Under the pieces are notes generated by a model. That model had not been told where the DNA came from. It made no database searches and saw only the letters and a program-made list of their open reading frames with translations. Made by a program: the position numbers and the translations under genes. This document shows, piece by piece, positions 27,217 through 36,603 of a DNA stretch of 56,073 nt. Every line of letters starts with the position of its first letter. The first letter of the stretch is position 1. The DNA lies in assembly GCF_016461955.1 (NCBI RefSeq), contig NZ_JADMNM010000012.1:1-56073 (forward strand), read 5' to 3'. This DNA comes from Qipengyuania sp. YIM B01966. GTDB lineage: Bacteria; Pseudomonadota; Alphaproteobacteria; Sphingomonadales; Sphingomonadaceae.

Positions 27217-28260
27217 ATGACCGATCGAATGGCCAAATCGCGCAGATTGCTGCGCCTCGTCCACCTGCTGGCCGATACGGTCGATGGGCTGACGCTCGAC
27301 GAGATGGCTGCTGAGCTCGAGGTTAACCGACGCACTGCCGAACGGTTGCGCGATGTGATTCGCGAGACTTTCGATCTCGAGGAACTGGCCGACGATCGGC
27401 GCAAGCGTTTCCGCATTCCTGATGGCCTGCGCCGCATCTACACCCGCCCGAACGCTGCCGAGATCGCGGCGCTGCAGACTGAGGTCGCGACCCTGAAGCG
27501 CAAGGGCGCGGCTCATGCGCCGCAGCTCGAAAGCCTGCTCGGCAAGGTCAAGGCCGCGTTTGATGATCGCGAGAAGCGGCGGCTCGACCCAGATCTCGAC
27601 GCGCTGGCGCGGTTGCAGCGCGGGATGGTCGGTCCTGGTCCCGCCGGTGTCGCCGCGCCCGAGACAATCGCCACCATTCAGGGCGCGATCCTCGCTGGCT
27701 GCTGTCTCGAATTCGATTACCGGGCAGAAAGCGCGACCAAGCCAGCATGGCGGCGCGTTATACCTTTCGGCCTGATCCACGGCTCGGTCCCCTACTTGGT
27801 CGGCCAGATGCCCGATCGCGACGAGCCGCCCATCATGTTTCGCCTCGACCGAATGAGCGAGGTGCGTTCGAGCAATCAGCTCGGCTGCACGCCCGAGGGG
27901 TGGGATCTCGACGGATGGCTGGCACAGAGCTTCGGCGTCTGGCGCGAGGACACGCATGACGTGGTGCTACAGGTAGCGGCCACGTCCGCCGATCGCGCGC
28001 GGGGCTGGAGCTTCCACCCAACGCAGACGATCGAAGAAACGGGGGACGGCGGCCTGCTCATTCGATTCCGAAGCGGAGGCCTGCGCGAAATGGCCGAACA
28101 CCTGTTCACGTGGGGCGGTGAGGTGGCGATCGTCGCTCCAGAGGATTTGCGCGATGTCATGCGCGAGCGATTGGAAGCTGGGAAAGCGGCGATTTCAGGC
28201 TTGCGACCAGATTTGTCGTGCCAAACATCAACAGGCAGCTCTCGATCCAGGAAGGCGTGA
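27217..28260 (+). CDS. WYL-domain transcriptional regulator
   Basis: A protein of about 347 aa: an N-terminal winged-helix domain (MAKSRRLLRLVHLLADTVDG then LTLDEMAAELEVNRRTAERLRDVI), a coiled linker (about 75-125), the WYL domain (ILAGCCLEFDYRAES, VIPFGLIHGSVPYLVGQ), and a WCX-like end (LQVAATSADRARGW, LFTWGGEVAIVAPEDLRDVM). WYL proteins often repress defence operons and sense ligands such as nucleic-acid fragments. This one stands between mcrBC and the methyltransferase-type genes. The frame also allows a TTG at 27157 overlapping the mcrC stop. I prefer 27217 as the domain begins right after it. Confidence 0.85.
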   Translation: MTDRMAKSRRLLRLVHLLADTVDGLTLDEMAAELEVNRRTAERLRDVIRETFDLEELADDRRKRFRIPDGLRRIYTRPNAAEIAALQTEVATLKRKGAAHAPQLESLLGKVKAAFDDREKRRLDPDLDALARLQRGMVGPGPAGVAAPETIATIQGAILAGCCLEFDYRAESATKPAWRRVIPFGLIHGSVPYLVGQMPDRDEPPIMFRLDRMSEVRSSNQLGCTPEGWDLDGWLAQSFGVWREDTHDVVLQVAATSADRARGWSFHPTQTIEETGDGGLLIRFRSGGLREMAEHLFTWGGEVAIVAPEDLRDVMRERLEAGKAAISGLRPDLSCQTSTGSSRSRKA

Positions 28261-28264
28261 GCAA

Positions 28265-29062
28265 ATGACCAAGTCTGAAAATTACGGGAAAGCGCAACTC
28301 CGCTGGCAACCACAAGGCGATGGTTGGGCTGGAACGGTGATCCGCGACGGATCCCGAAGCGAGATCATACGGCATTCGGACGAAGAGCAGCTCCTCGCAG
28401 CACTCCGCAATCAGGCAGGCAAATTGGAGCCGAACTACTTTGGATTCGAGGAGGCAATGAAGCGATATCTTCGCTTCAAACCTGGCGGCTTTGCGGGCGA
28501 TTCCGGTTCGAAAGGGGAGCGTTCCTACAAAGAGGCAGCAGCTGCATCATTGAATGCCGCCCTCTCGCCGCAAGACGCCATCAACGCCAATGACGATGAT
28601 GCGAAACGGGTCGCGCGCAGCGCTATCTGGATCAACATGCTATCCTCCTTTGAGACTGCGCGCTTGAGGGAGACGCTCCTGAGTGCGGACGGACCAGAGT
28701 TCGTCAAATCCGCTGCTCGCTTTCTGCAGGGTGACCGGCAGTTGGGTATTGATGGCATGATCCGTGCGCTGTCGCCACATGGCAGGATCTCGTGGCCACT
28801 GATCACCTATCTGCCGTTTTTGTGGAATTTTCGAGCCGAGATGTATTTGAAGCCGACGGTGACACTCGATTTTTCCCAGCGCACCGGTCTTTCTTTTCAT
28901 CACGACTATGACGCAACTCCCAGTGCTGCCGGCTATGCTGACCTTCTCACACTGGTCGACCAGACACGTTCGGCAATTTCCGATCTGCATCCAAGGGACA
29001 ACTTGGACATCCAGAGCTTTATCTGGGTCGTCGGTGAGTATCGCGAAGAAGATCTGCCATGA
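28265..29062 (+). CDS. Unrecognised protein of the methyltransferase-linked cluster
   Basis: A 265-aa protein of mixed helical and strand content, without signal peptide or membrane segment. The N-terminus (QLRWQPQGDGWAGTVIRDGS) looks like a small beta domain. The centre is helical with many Ala/Asp. The end DNLDIQSFIWVVGEY resembles C-terminal ends seen in other restriction-linked proteins, but I cannot name a family. Its stop overlaps the next start (ATGA), and it lies 4 bases after the WYL gene, so it belongs to the operon. A structural or adaptor role is possible; no catalytic motif is seen. Confidence 0.6.
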   Translation: MTKSENYGKAQLRWQPQGDGWAGTVIRDGSRSEIIRHSDEEQLLAALRNQAGKLEPNYFGFEEAMKRYLRFKPGGFAGDSGSKGERSYKEAAAASLNAALSPQDAINANDDDAKRVARSAIWINMLSSFETARLRETLLSADGPEFVKSAARFLQGDRQLGIDGMIRALSPHGRISWPLITYLPFLWNFRAEMYLKPTVTLDFSQRTGLSFHHDYDATPSAAGYADLLTLVDQTRSAISDLHPRDNLDIQSFIWVVGEYREEDLP

Positions 29063-29679
29063 AGCAGCCGGCCACCGTCAAAGCCTTGGAAGACCTCGGC
29101 CGAACGCGCCTGTCGAAGAGCTTCTTTCTTCGCAATTTCCTGTTCTCCGACATCGCGGCGATCCACGGTCTCGCCAATGTGCCCGATGATCCGGAACTCG
29201 CCATCGCGGCGGGCACGCGGCTGTGCGAGGACCTGCTCGAGCCGCTGCAGGACCGCTTCGGCCGGATCGCCATCCGCTCGGCCTGTCGCAGCTGCGCGGT
29301 CAACGCATTCGGCAACGAGCACGGCTACAACTGCGCGCGGAACGAGGCGAATTACGCCGACCACATCTGGGATCGCCGCGATGCCGAGGGCCGGATGGGC
29401 GCGACCGCCTGCATCGTCGTCCCCGCGTTCTGGGACACATTCCAGGCCGAGGGCGACTGGCGCAAGCTGGCGTGGTGGATCCACGACCAATTGCCTTATT
29501 CGAGCCTCTACTTCTTTCCCAAGATGTGGGCGGTGAACATCCAATGGCGCGAACAACCCGAGCGTCGCATCGACAGCTACACCGTGCCCAAGGGCTGCCT
29601 GACGAAACCGGGCATGGCAAACCATGAAGGCAGCCATGAGGACGAATGGCGAGGGATCGAGAAGGCGATGATCAAGTGA
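29059..29679 (+). CDS. M15/DD-peptidase-like protein in restriction cluster
   Basis: A 206-aa protein without signal peptide, therefore probably cytoplasmic. The middle resembles the zinc site of M15-type peptidases (hedgehog/DD-peptidase fold): IAIRSACRSCAVNAFG aligns with the S-x-Y-R-S-P-x-x-N motif, and then come H102-x-x-D105 (ADHIWD), D108 and W-W-I-H142. Those His/Asp positions could bind zinc. Junctions on both sides overlap (ATGA and GTGA), so it is translated together with the helicase-nuclease gene. M15 enzymes normally cut cell-wall peptides outside the cytoplasm, so the role here must differ. The family call is inference from motif spacing only. Confidence 0.5.
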   Translation: MKQPATVKALEDLGRTRLSKSFFLRNFLFSDIAAIHGLANVPDDPELAIAAGTRLCEDLLEPLQDRFGRIAIRSACRSCAVNAFGNEHGYNCARNEANYADHIWDRRDAEGRMGATACIVVPAFWDTFQAEGDWRKLAWWIHDQLPYSSLYFFPKMWAVNIQWREQPERRIDSYTVPKGCLTKPGMANHEGSHEDEWRGIEKAMIK

Positions 29680-32600
29680 GCAGCGAAGCGTTTTTCGAAT
29701 CCCCGATCCTCAATTCGCCTTATGCCAAGCCGGACCGGCACTGGGCGCTGGGTGACGGAGGCCAACCCACCGGCGTGATCGAGCCGGGTCGTCGGCGAAG
29801 TGACCTAACCACACCCATCCCGAAGGCTCGCGCTACCCGCGGCAAGACCGCCACTGCCCAACAGTCGGATTTTCTCCAGGGCGAGGGCGGTCAGGAATAC
29901 AATCCGACCGAGACGATCAACGGCATCCGCTCGGCAGTCGAGAGCTGGCGACTCCTGCCCGAAAGCCAGTGGCAGGTGACACCGACCACCGCCCGCCTGC
30001 TGCGACATTGGCGCACGCACGATTTTGCCAATCAGCGGCCGTTCTTCTGCCAGGTCGAGGCAGTCGAGACGGTCATCTGGCTCACCGAGGTCGCGCCCAA
30101 ATCGTCCGCACAGGGCCGCCGGTTCTGGACGCACCTCGAAGCCGCCAATGCCGCTTCCAACCCCGACCTGATGCGCCTTGCGCTCAAGCTGGCGACGGGA
30201 GCGGGCAAAACGACAGTAATGGCGATGCTGATCGCCTGGCACACGCTGAACGCGGTCCGCCATCCCAACGCCAAAAAGTTCTCGAAAGGGTTCCTCGTCG
30301 TGGCGCCAGGGATCACGATCAAGGACCGGTTGCGCGTCCTCCAGCCGAACGACCCGGAAAGCTATTACAAGAGCCGCGAGATCGTGCCGGAGGACATGCT
30401 CCGCGATCTCGGACAGGCAAAGATCGTCATCACGAACTACCACGCTTTCAAAAAGAAGGACGAGGTCAGCCTCAACAAGGTGCAGCAGGCGGCGCTCGCC
30501 ACCTCGACCCGGCCCGAGAGCGACGGCGCGATGCTGCGCCGCGTGGCGGGCGCGCTGATGGGCATGAAGAATATCGTCGTCCTCAACGACGAGGCGCACC
30601 ACTGCTATCGCGAGCGCCCGCTGACGCCCGAGGAGGAAAAGGCGCTCAAGGGTGACGAGAAGGCCGAGGCGAAGGAAAACAACGAAGCTGCCCGCCTATG
30701 GATCAGCGGGCTCGAGGCGGTGAAGCGCACGCTCGGCCTGGCGATGGTCTACGACCTTTCCGCCACCCCGTTCTTTCTCAAGGGCTCCGGCTACCGCGAA
30801 GGCTCGCTGTTCGGCTGGGTGATGAGCGACTTCAGCCTGATGGACGCGATCGAGTGCGGGATCGTCAAGCTCCCCCGCGTGCCGATCATGGACAATGTCG
30901 AGGGCGGCGACACACCCATGTTCCGCAACCTGTGGGAACACGTCGGCAAGGATCTGCCCAAGAAGGGGCGCTCGGCAGGCAAGGACCTCGACCCGCAGAA
31001 GTTGCCCAACGAACTGCTCACCGCGATCGACGCGCTGTATGGTCACTACGTCAAGACGTTCGAGGCGTGGCGCGATGCCGGCATGGCGGTGGAGCCGGTG
31101 TTCATCGTGGTGTGCAACAACACCGCGACCAGCAAGCTCGTGCACGATTACATCGCCGGCTACGAAGTGACAGACAGCCACGGCAACACCTCGCTGATGC
31201 AGGGCAAATGCGAGCTGTTCCGCAATTTCGACGCTGACCAGGTTGCGCTGCCGAAGATGCGCACGCTGCTGATCGACAGCCAGCAGATCGAGAGCGGCGA
31301 GGCGGTCAGTGCCGAATTCAAGGATGCCGCAGCGGCCGAGATCGAGCGGTTCAAGGACGAGCTGATCCAGCGCACCGGCGATCGCGCCGCGGCGGAGAAG
31401 GTGTCCGACACCGACATCCTGCGCGAGGTGATGAACACCGTCGGCCGGCCGGGCCAACTGGGCGAGGCGATCCGCTGCGTGGTGTCGGTTTCGATGCTCA
31501 CCGAGGGGTGGGACGCCAACACCGTTACCCACGTGCTCGGTGTGCGGGCTTTCGGCACGCAGTTATTGTGCGAACAGGTGATCGGCCGTGCTCTGCGCCG
31601 CGTTTCCTACCAGCTCAATGCCGAAGACAAGTTCGACGTCGAATATGCCGACATCTTCGGCATCCCCTTCGATTTTACCGCGCAGGCGGTGCAGGCGCCG
31701 ATCAAGCCGCCCCCGCCGATGGTCCGGGTGGAGGCGATCAGCCCCGACCGCGACGAGGTGGAAATCCGTTTCCCGCGCGTCGAGGGTTATCGCACCGAAC
31801 TTCCGCGCGACACCTTGCGGGCGGAGTTTACGCCGGACTCAGCGCTCGAGCTGACACCCGACCTCGTCGGCGCGGCGATCACGCTCAATTCGGGCATTGT
31901 CGGCGAGACGGCCGAGTTCAACCTCGAACACCTCTCAGAGCAGCGCCAAAGCGCGATCGTCTGGAAGCTGGCCGACCGCATCGTCCGCCGCTTCCTGACG
32001 GAGGATGGCGAGGTGCCCAATCCCGCGCTCATAATGGAGATGCGCAAGATCGTCCGTCGCTGGATGAGCGAACACCTCGTCTGCAAGGGCGATACGCAGC
32101 CAGCGCAGCTGCTCTATTACGACATCGCGGACCGGGTGGCAGAGCGGATCATGGCCGCGCTCATCCGCGGGACCGAGGGCGGCAACCGCATGCTCGCCAT
32201 GCTCGATCCCTACAACCGCGAGGGGAGCACGCGGCACGTCGGCTTCAACACCAGCCAGGATCGTTACGAGGCGGGGCCGAAATGCCACTTCAACTACGCC
32301 ATCGCCGACAGCGACTGGGAGCTTGAGTTCTGCCGCGTGGCCGACGCGCACCCGCGCGTGCTCGCCTGGGTCAAGAACCACAACCTCGGCTTCGAAGTCC
32401 CCTACCGGGCCGGCGGCGAGGCACGCCGCTACCGCCCCGACTTCGTTCTGAAGATCGACGACGGAAAGGGGATGGAAGACCCACTCAACCTGGTGGTCGA
32501 GATCAAGGGCTTTCGGAACGAGGATGCCAAGGACAAGGCCGAGACGATGCACACCTACTGGGTGCCCGGGGTGAACAACCTCGGCACGATGGGCCGCTGG

Positions 32601-32699
32601 GCCTTTGCCGAGTTCACAGAGAAGTGGACGATGCAAACCGAGTTCGAGCGGGTGATCCGCGAGTGGATGGATGGGGTGGGTCGAGGAGCTGACGCATGA
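29676..32699 (+). CDS. BPTD_3080-type restriction helicase-nuclease
   Basis: A 1007-aa protein, GTG start overlapping the previous stop. It contains a superfamily 2 helicase/translocase core: Walker A ATGAGKTT (173-180), DEAH box NDEAHH at about 304-309, SATP at 362-365, and motif VI QVIGRALRR at 634. Near the C-terminus is a PD-(D/E)XK nuclease: RPDF (Asp922) with VEIKGF (Glu942, Lys944). This matches type III restriction (Res) subunits of the BPTD_3080 type. It would couple ATP-driven DNA translocation to cleavage, directed by the methyltransferase encoded two genes downstream. Confidence 0.88.
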   Translation: MSSEAFFESPILNSPYAKPDRHWALGDGGQPTGVIEPGRRRSDLTTPIPKARATRGKTATAQQSDFLQGEGGQEYNPTETINGIRSAVESWRLLPESQWQVTPTTARLLRHWRTHDFANQRPFFCQVEAVETVIWLTEVAPKSSAQGRRFWTHLEAANAASNPDLMRLALKLATGAGKTTVMAMLIAWHTLNAVRHPNAKKFSKGFLVVAPGITIKDRLRVLQPNDPESYYKSREIVPEDMLRDLGQAKIVITNYHAFKKKDEVSLNKVQQAALATSTRPESDGAMLRRVAGALMGMKNIVVLNDEAHHCYRERPLTPEEEKALKGDEKAEAKENNEAARLWISGLEAVKRTLGLAMVYDLSATPFFLKGSGYREGSLFGWVMSDFSLMDAIECGIVKLPRVPIMDNVEGGDTPMFRNLWEHVGKDLPKKGRSAGKDLDPQKLPNELLTAIDALYGHYVKTFEAWRDAGMAVEPVFIVVCNNTATSKLVHDYIAGYEVTDSHGNTSLMQGKCELFRNFDADQVALPKMRTLLIDSQQIESGEAVSAEFKDAAAAEIERFKDELIQRTGDRAAAEKVSDTDILREVMNTVGRPGQLGEAIRCVVSVSMLTEGWDANTVTHVLGVRAFGTQLLCEQVIGRALRRVSYQLNAEDKFDVEYADIFGIPFDFTAQAVQAPIKPPPPMVRVEAISPDRDEVEIRFPRVEGYRTELPRDTLRAEFTPDSALELTPDLVGAAITLNSGIVGETAEFNLEHLSEQRQSAIVWKLADRIVRRFLTEDGEVPNPALIMEMRKIVRRWMSEHLVCKGDTQPAQLLYYDIADRVAERIMAALIRGTEGGNRMLAMLDPYNREGSTRHVGFNTSQDRYEAGPKCHFNYAIADSDWELEFCRVADAHPRVLAWVKNHNLGFEVPYRAGGEARRYRPDFVLKIDDGKGMEDPLNLVVEIKGFRNEDAKDKAETMHTYWVPGVNNLGTMGRWAFAEFTEKWTMQTEFERVIREWMDGVGRGADA

Positions 32700-33763
32700 G
32701 TAACGAATTCATCCCGACCCTGACACACGCAACCGAAAGAGACATCGACCTGTTGTTGGTGGAGGAACTGTATTCGTGTCACAACTTTGTCAGTTGGATG
32801 GCAGGTCATGCTGGTTGGGACCAGGCCATCAGATCGGCCACAGTGCTTCACAGCAAGCGGCGCACGCGCAATAGACGCGAAATAGACATCTTCTGTGAGA
32901 TCGATTTTGTGGATGGATCGAACGCGGCCATCCTCATCGAGAACAAACTCGACGCATCGGAGCAGCAGGATCAGGCAGAAAGTTACCGGGAAGAGCTGGC
33001 GGTGCTTGCCAACGCATATCAAAGGCGCGCTATGCTAATCGTTTGTCCGGAAACGTACGCCACCCGACACCGCGCATTTGTCGGAAAGTTCGATGCGATC
33101 GTTTCCTATGAGGAATTGGCGAAATACTTTCGCGCGAGGGAGGGAGCCGAAAGCGGTGAACCTCGGAGATATCGGTTTCGCGGTAACGTGCTGGAACAGG
33201 CGATCGGAAAGTCACGACGGGGCTACGAGCCGGTTCCGAATGAGGTGATCGGAGATTTCAATGCTCGATACTGCGCGTTGGTCGCCGAAACCGCACCTGA
33301 GCTCATTCCCGGTCCCAGCATGCGGAAGGCGGCCAATCCGGACGAAAGTGTTTCCATGATTTTCGATGCCGCAACGTCTCTATCGATATTGCCGCCTGAG
33401 ATAAGGCCACGGCGGTTCGCTCATGAACTCGGCAAAGGGCAGGATAACCGCGCAAACTATGTCGCGGCCACTTTTGCTGGGTGGGGGCCGGCCTTGAAAA
33501 ACCTTCGCGCCATGTTCGAGAACGATGCTGCCGAAGTCGGTGCGAGCTTTTCCACGAAGCCACCTTCGAAGCGGACCCCGGCGCCCGGCCTTGTCATGTC
33601 GCTTCCGACAAAGCCGGCCAACAACCAATCAGATTTTGCCGCTCAAGCGGATGTGCTGCGTGCCGGAATATTCCAGGCGAACAAACTGCGGCGCTGGTTG
33701 ATCGACAATCAAGCCATTCTCCAGAAATGGAAGAAAGCGGTCGATGTGGAGCTATCAAACTAA
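32696..33763 (+). CDS. PD-(D/E)XK nuclease family protein (PDDEXK_4-like)
   Basis: A 355-aa protein, overlapping both neighbours (ATGA before, TAATG after). The N-terminal half carries a nuclease core: REIDIFCEIDF (Asp near 64) and, about 18 residues on, ILIENKLDA (Glu-x-Lys), followed by the helix QQDQAESYREELAVLAN. This agrees with the PDDEXK_4 family. The C-terminal half is unassigned. Base composition is lower in GC than the flanking helicase and methyltransferase genes, so it may have been inserted between them. It may nick DNA as an extra effector. Confidence 0.75.
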   Translation: MSNEFIPTLTHATERDIDLLLVEELYSCHNFVSWMAGHAGWDQAIRSATVLHSKRRTRNRREIDIFCEIDFVDGSNAAILIENKLDASEQQDQAESYREELAVLANAYQRRAMLIVCPETYATRHRAFVGKFDAIVSYEELAKYFRAREGAESGEPRRYRFRGNVLEQAIGKSRRGYEPVPNEVIGDFNARYCALVAETAPELIPGPSMRKAANPDESVSMIFDAATSLSILPPEIRPRRFAHELGKGQDNRANYVAATFAGWGPALKNLRAMFENDAAEVGASFSTKPPSKRTPAPGLVMSLPTKPANNQSDFAAQADVLRAGIFQANKLRRWLIDNQAILQKWKKAVDVELSN

Positions 33764-36603
33764 TGCCCAAGAAACCCCTCACCGTCGACACGCTCACCCA
33801 CGACGAGGCGACGCGACGGAATGCGCCGACGGCGGAGCTGGAAACGTTCGTGCCGGCGGAGATGAAGCGGCCGATCCAGGTCGCTTACGAGCGGCGCAAT
33901 CGTGATCTCGATCCGCAGCTGGTGTGGCGGGGGAAGGATGTGGCGGACTGGTCGGACCTCGTGGTCGAGGCGCCGCCGCTGTATATTCAGGAGAAGATCC
34001 ATCCCAAGGCGCTGATCGAGGATCTGAAGCGCGCCTCCGCCCGCGCCGCAGATGATGCCGCGCCGGACCTGTTCGCCGATTTCAACGGCGTCGATCCCGA
34101 TGCGCGGACCGAGTTCTACGCGCATGACCAGCACTGGTCGAACCGCATGATCCTGGGCGACGGGCTGAAGTTGATGGCATCGCTGGCCGAGCGCGAGGGG
34201 CTGAAGGGCCAGGTGCAGTGCATCTATATCGACCCGCCCTATGGCATCAAGTTCAACTCCAACTTCCAGTGGTCCACCACCTCGCGCGACGTGAAGGACG
34301 GCAAGGCCGACCACCTGACGCGCGAGCCCGAGCAGGTGAAGGCCTTCCGCGACACCTGGCGCGACGGCATCCACTCCTACCTCACCTATCTGCGCGACCG
34401 CCTGACCGTTGCGCGCGACCTCCTGACCGAGAGCGGCAGCGTCTTCGTCCAGATCGGTGACGAGAACGTGCACCGCGTGCGCGCGCTGATGGACGAGGTG
34501 TTTGGGGAGGAGAACGCCGCCGGCCTTATTGCTTTTCAAAAGTCCGGAGGAAAATCCGACCTTACGCTAGAGAATGTCACCGATTATCTTGTTTGGTATG
34601 CAAAGGATCGTGAGAACGTAAAAGTCCGGGCGCTGATTAATGACAAGGCTGATGGCGCGAACTTTGACCGCGACTATAAATACCTTGATGATGAGAGCGC
34701 CAGCGAAACAATAAAAGTTCCAAGTTCCTTAGCGGAACTTCAGGAGCGCGAGGAAGCCGGATGGAGACGCTACCGTTTGGCTCCTTGCAACTCGCAGGGG
34801 GCAAGTTCGACACGGAGCTCACCTCTCGAAATTAAAGGCAAGAAATTCAGTCCCGGCAGCGATCGTCACTGGAGTGTCGCACCCGAAGCATTGGTCAATC
34901 TCGCCGCGAAGACTGGTCGGATCACCGCTGCCGGAAACAGCCTGATGTATAAAATGTATTCGGCTGAGTCCCCTGGCGACCGAATTAAAAACGTCTGGAT
35001 GGACACCGCGATGGCAGGTCTGACAACGGATAAGACCTACGTCGTGCAAACGTCGCCGAAAGTCGTGCAACGCTGCCTCCTGATGACCACCGATCCCGGC
35101 GATCTGGTGCTCGATCCAACCTGCGGTTCGGGCACCACCGCCTATGTCGCGGAAGCGTGGGGGCGGCGGTGGATCACGATCGACACGAGCCGGGTCGCGC
35201 TCGCGCTCGCCCGGGCGCGGATCATGGGCGCGCGCTATCCCTGGTATCTGCTCGCCGACAGCCGCGAGGGGCAGCTGAAGGAAGGCGAGGTCACCCGCAC
35301 CCCGCCGCGCGACACCCCGACGCAGGGCCGCATCCGCCAAGGCTTCGTCTACAAGCGCGTGCCGCACATCACCTTGAAGTCCATCGCCAACAACGCCGAG
35401 ATCGACACGATCTGGGAAGACTACCAGACCCGCCTCGAACCGCTGCGGCAGGCGCTCAATAATGCGCTCGGCACCGAGTGGCAGGAATGGGAAGTGCCGC
35501 GCGAAGCGGGCGCCGACTGGCCCGAAGCCGCGCGCTCCGCTCACGCTGACTGGTGGACACAACGCATCGCCCGGCAGAAGGAAATCGACGCCTCGATCGC
35601 CGCCAAGGCCGATACCGAATATCTCTACGACCAGCCCTACACCGACAACGCCAAGGTGCGCGTGGCGGGGCCGTTCACGGTCGAGAGCCTTTCGCCCCAC
35701 CGCGTCCCCGCGGTCGATGTCGACGACAGCCTGTTCGACGAGCTCGAGGCCGCCGAGGGCCGCCGCCAGCCCGGCACCAGCGGGGAAAGCGCCGACTTTG
35801 CCCAGATGGTCCTCGCCAATCTCGAAAAGAGCGGCGTCCAGCAGGCGCACAAGGCCGACCGGCTCGTGTTCGAAAGCCTCACGCTGTGGCCCGGCAAGTG
35901 GCTCGTCGCCGAAGGCACGGTGCGCCAGAAGTCGCTCACGGAAGCCGAGGCCGAGGGCGACGAATCTGGGACCAGTGCCAAATCCGAAGCCCCCACCCGT
36001 CGCGCCGCGATCTTCGTCGGCCCCGAATACGGCACCGTCAGCCGCGCCGACCTGACCGCCGCCGCGCGCGAGGCGATGGACGCCGGCTTCGACCTGCTGA
36101 TCGCCGCCGCGTTCAACTTCGATGCCCACGCCGGAGAGATGGACCGGATGGGCCCGCTCACCGTGCTGCAAGCGCGGATCAATCCCGACCTCCACATGCC
36201 CGACCTCGCCAACACCGGCGCGGGCAACCTGTTCACCGTGTTCGGCGAACCCGACATCGTGGTGCACGACGAGGGCGACGGGATGATCAGCATCGAGGTG
36301 CAGGGCGTCGACATGTACAAGGGCGGCCAGATCGAAAGCGGCGATGCCGACGACATCGCCGTGTGGTTCGTCGACACCGACTACAACTACGAAAGCTTCT
36401 TCGTCCGCCACGCCTACTTCCCCGGCGCGAACGACCCCTACAAGGCGCTGAAGACCACGCTGAAGGCGGAGGTGGACCAGGAGGCGTGGGATTCGCTCAA
36501 CCGCACGAGGTCACGCCCGTTCGCGCGGCCGAAGGAGGGGCGGGTGGCGGTGAAGGTGGTGAACCACCTCGGCGACGAGGTGATGAAAGTGCTGGAGGTT
36601 TAG
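33763..36603 (+). CDS. Beta-class site-specific adenine DNA methyltransferase
   Basis: A 946-aa type III-like Mod protein. The catalytic motif DPPY is at 157-160 (YIDPPYGIKF). The SAM-binding motif (LDPTCGSGTTAYVAEAWGRR) comes later, at about 450, so the order is that of beta-class N6-adenine enzymes with the target-recognition part between them. Residues about 253-436 have a distinctly AT-richer code than the flanks and probably represent an exchanged recognition domain. A long C-terminal region (about 510-946) ends with an acidic FVRHAYFPGANDPYKALK segment. It would methylate, and with the BPTD_3080-type protein restrict, an unknown sequence. Confidence 0.9.
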   Translation: MPKKPLTVDTLTHDEATRRNAPTAELETFVPAEMKRPIQVAYERRNRDLDPQLVWRGKDVADWSDLVVEAPPLYIQEKIHPKALIEDLKRASARAADDAAPDLFADFNGVDPDARTEFYAHDQHWSNRMILGDGLKLMASLAEREGLKGQVQCIYIDPPYGIKFNSNFQWSTTSRDVKDGKADHLTREPEQVKAFRDTWRDGIHSYLTYLRDRLTVARDLLTESGSVFVQIGDENVHRVRALMDEVFGEENAAGLIAFQKSGGKSDLTLENVTDYLVWYAKDRENVKVRALINDKADGANFDRDYKYLDDESASETIKVPSSLAELQEREEAGWRRYRLAPCNSQGASSTRSSPLEIKGKKFSPGSDRHWSVAPEALVNLAAKTGRITAAGNSLMYKMYSAESPGDRIKNVWMDTAMAGLTTDKTYVVQTSPKVVQRCLLMTTDPGDLVLDPTCGSGTTAYVAEAWGRRWITIDTSRVALALARARIMGARYPWYLLADSREGQLKEGEVTRTPPRDTPTQGRIRQGFVYKRVPHITLKSIANNAEIDTIWEDYQTRLEPLRQALNNALGTEWQEWEVPREAGADWPEAARSAHADWWTQRIARQKEIDASIAAKADTEYLYDQPYTDNAKVRVAGPFTVESLSPHRVPAVDVDDSLFDELEAAEGRRQPGTSGESADFAQMVLANLEKSGVQQAHKADRLVFESLTLWPGKWLVAEGTVRQKSLTEAEAEGDESGTSAKSEAPTRRAAIFVGPEYGTVSRADLTAAAREAMDAGFDLLIAAAFNFDAHAGEMDRMGPLTVLQARINPDLHMPDLANTGAGNLFTVFGEPDIVVHDEGDGMISIEVQGVDMYKGGQIESGDADDIAVWFVDTDYNYESFFVRHAYFPGANDPYKALKTTLKAEVDQEAWDSLNRTRSRPFARPKEGRVAVKVVNHLGDEVMKVLEV

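Noticed and set aside
34819-36411. A 530-codon minus-strand frame inside the methyltransferase gene
   Set aside because: It is a by-product of the GC-rich third codon positions on the plus strand; composition (Val, Gly, Asp runs) is not protein-like and the plus-strand gene is certain.
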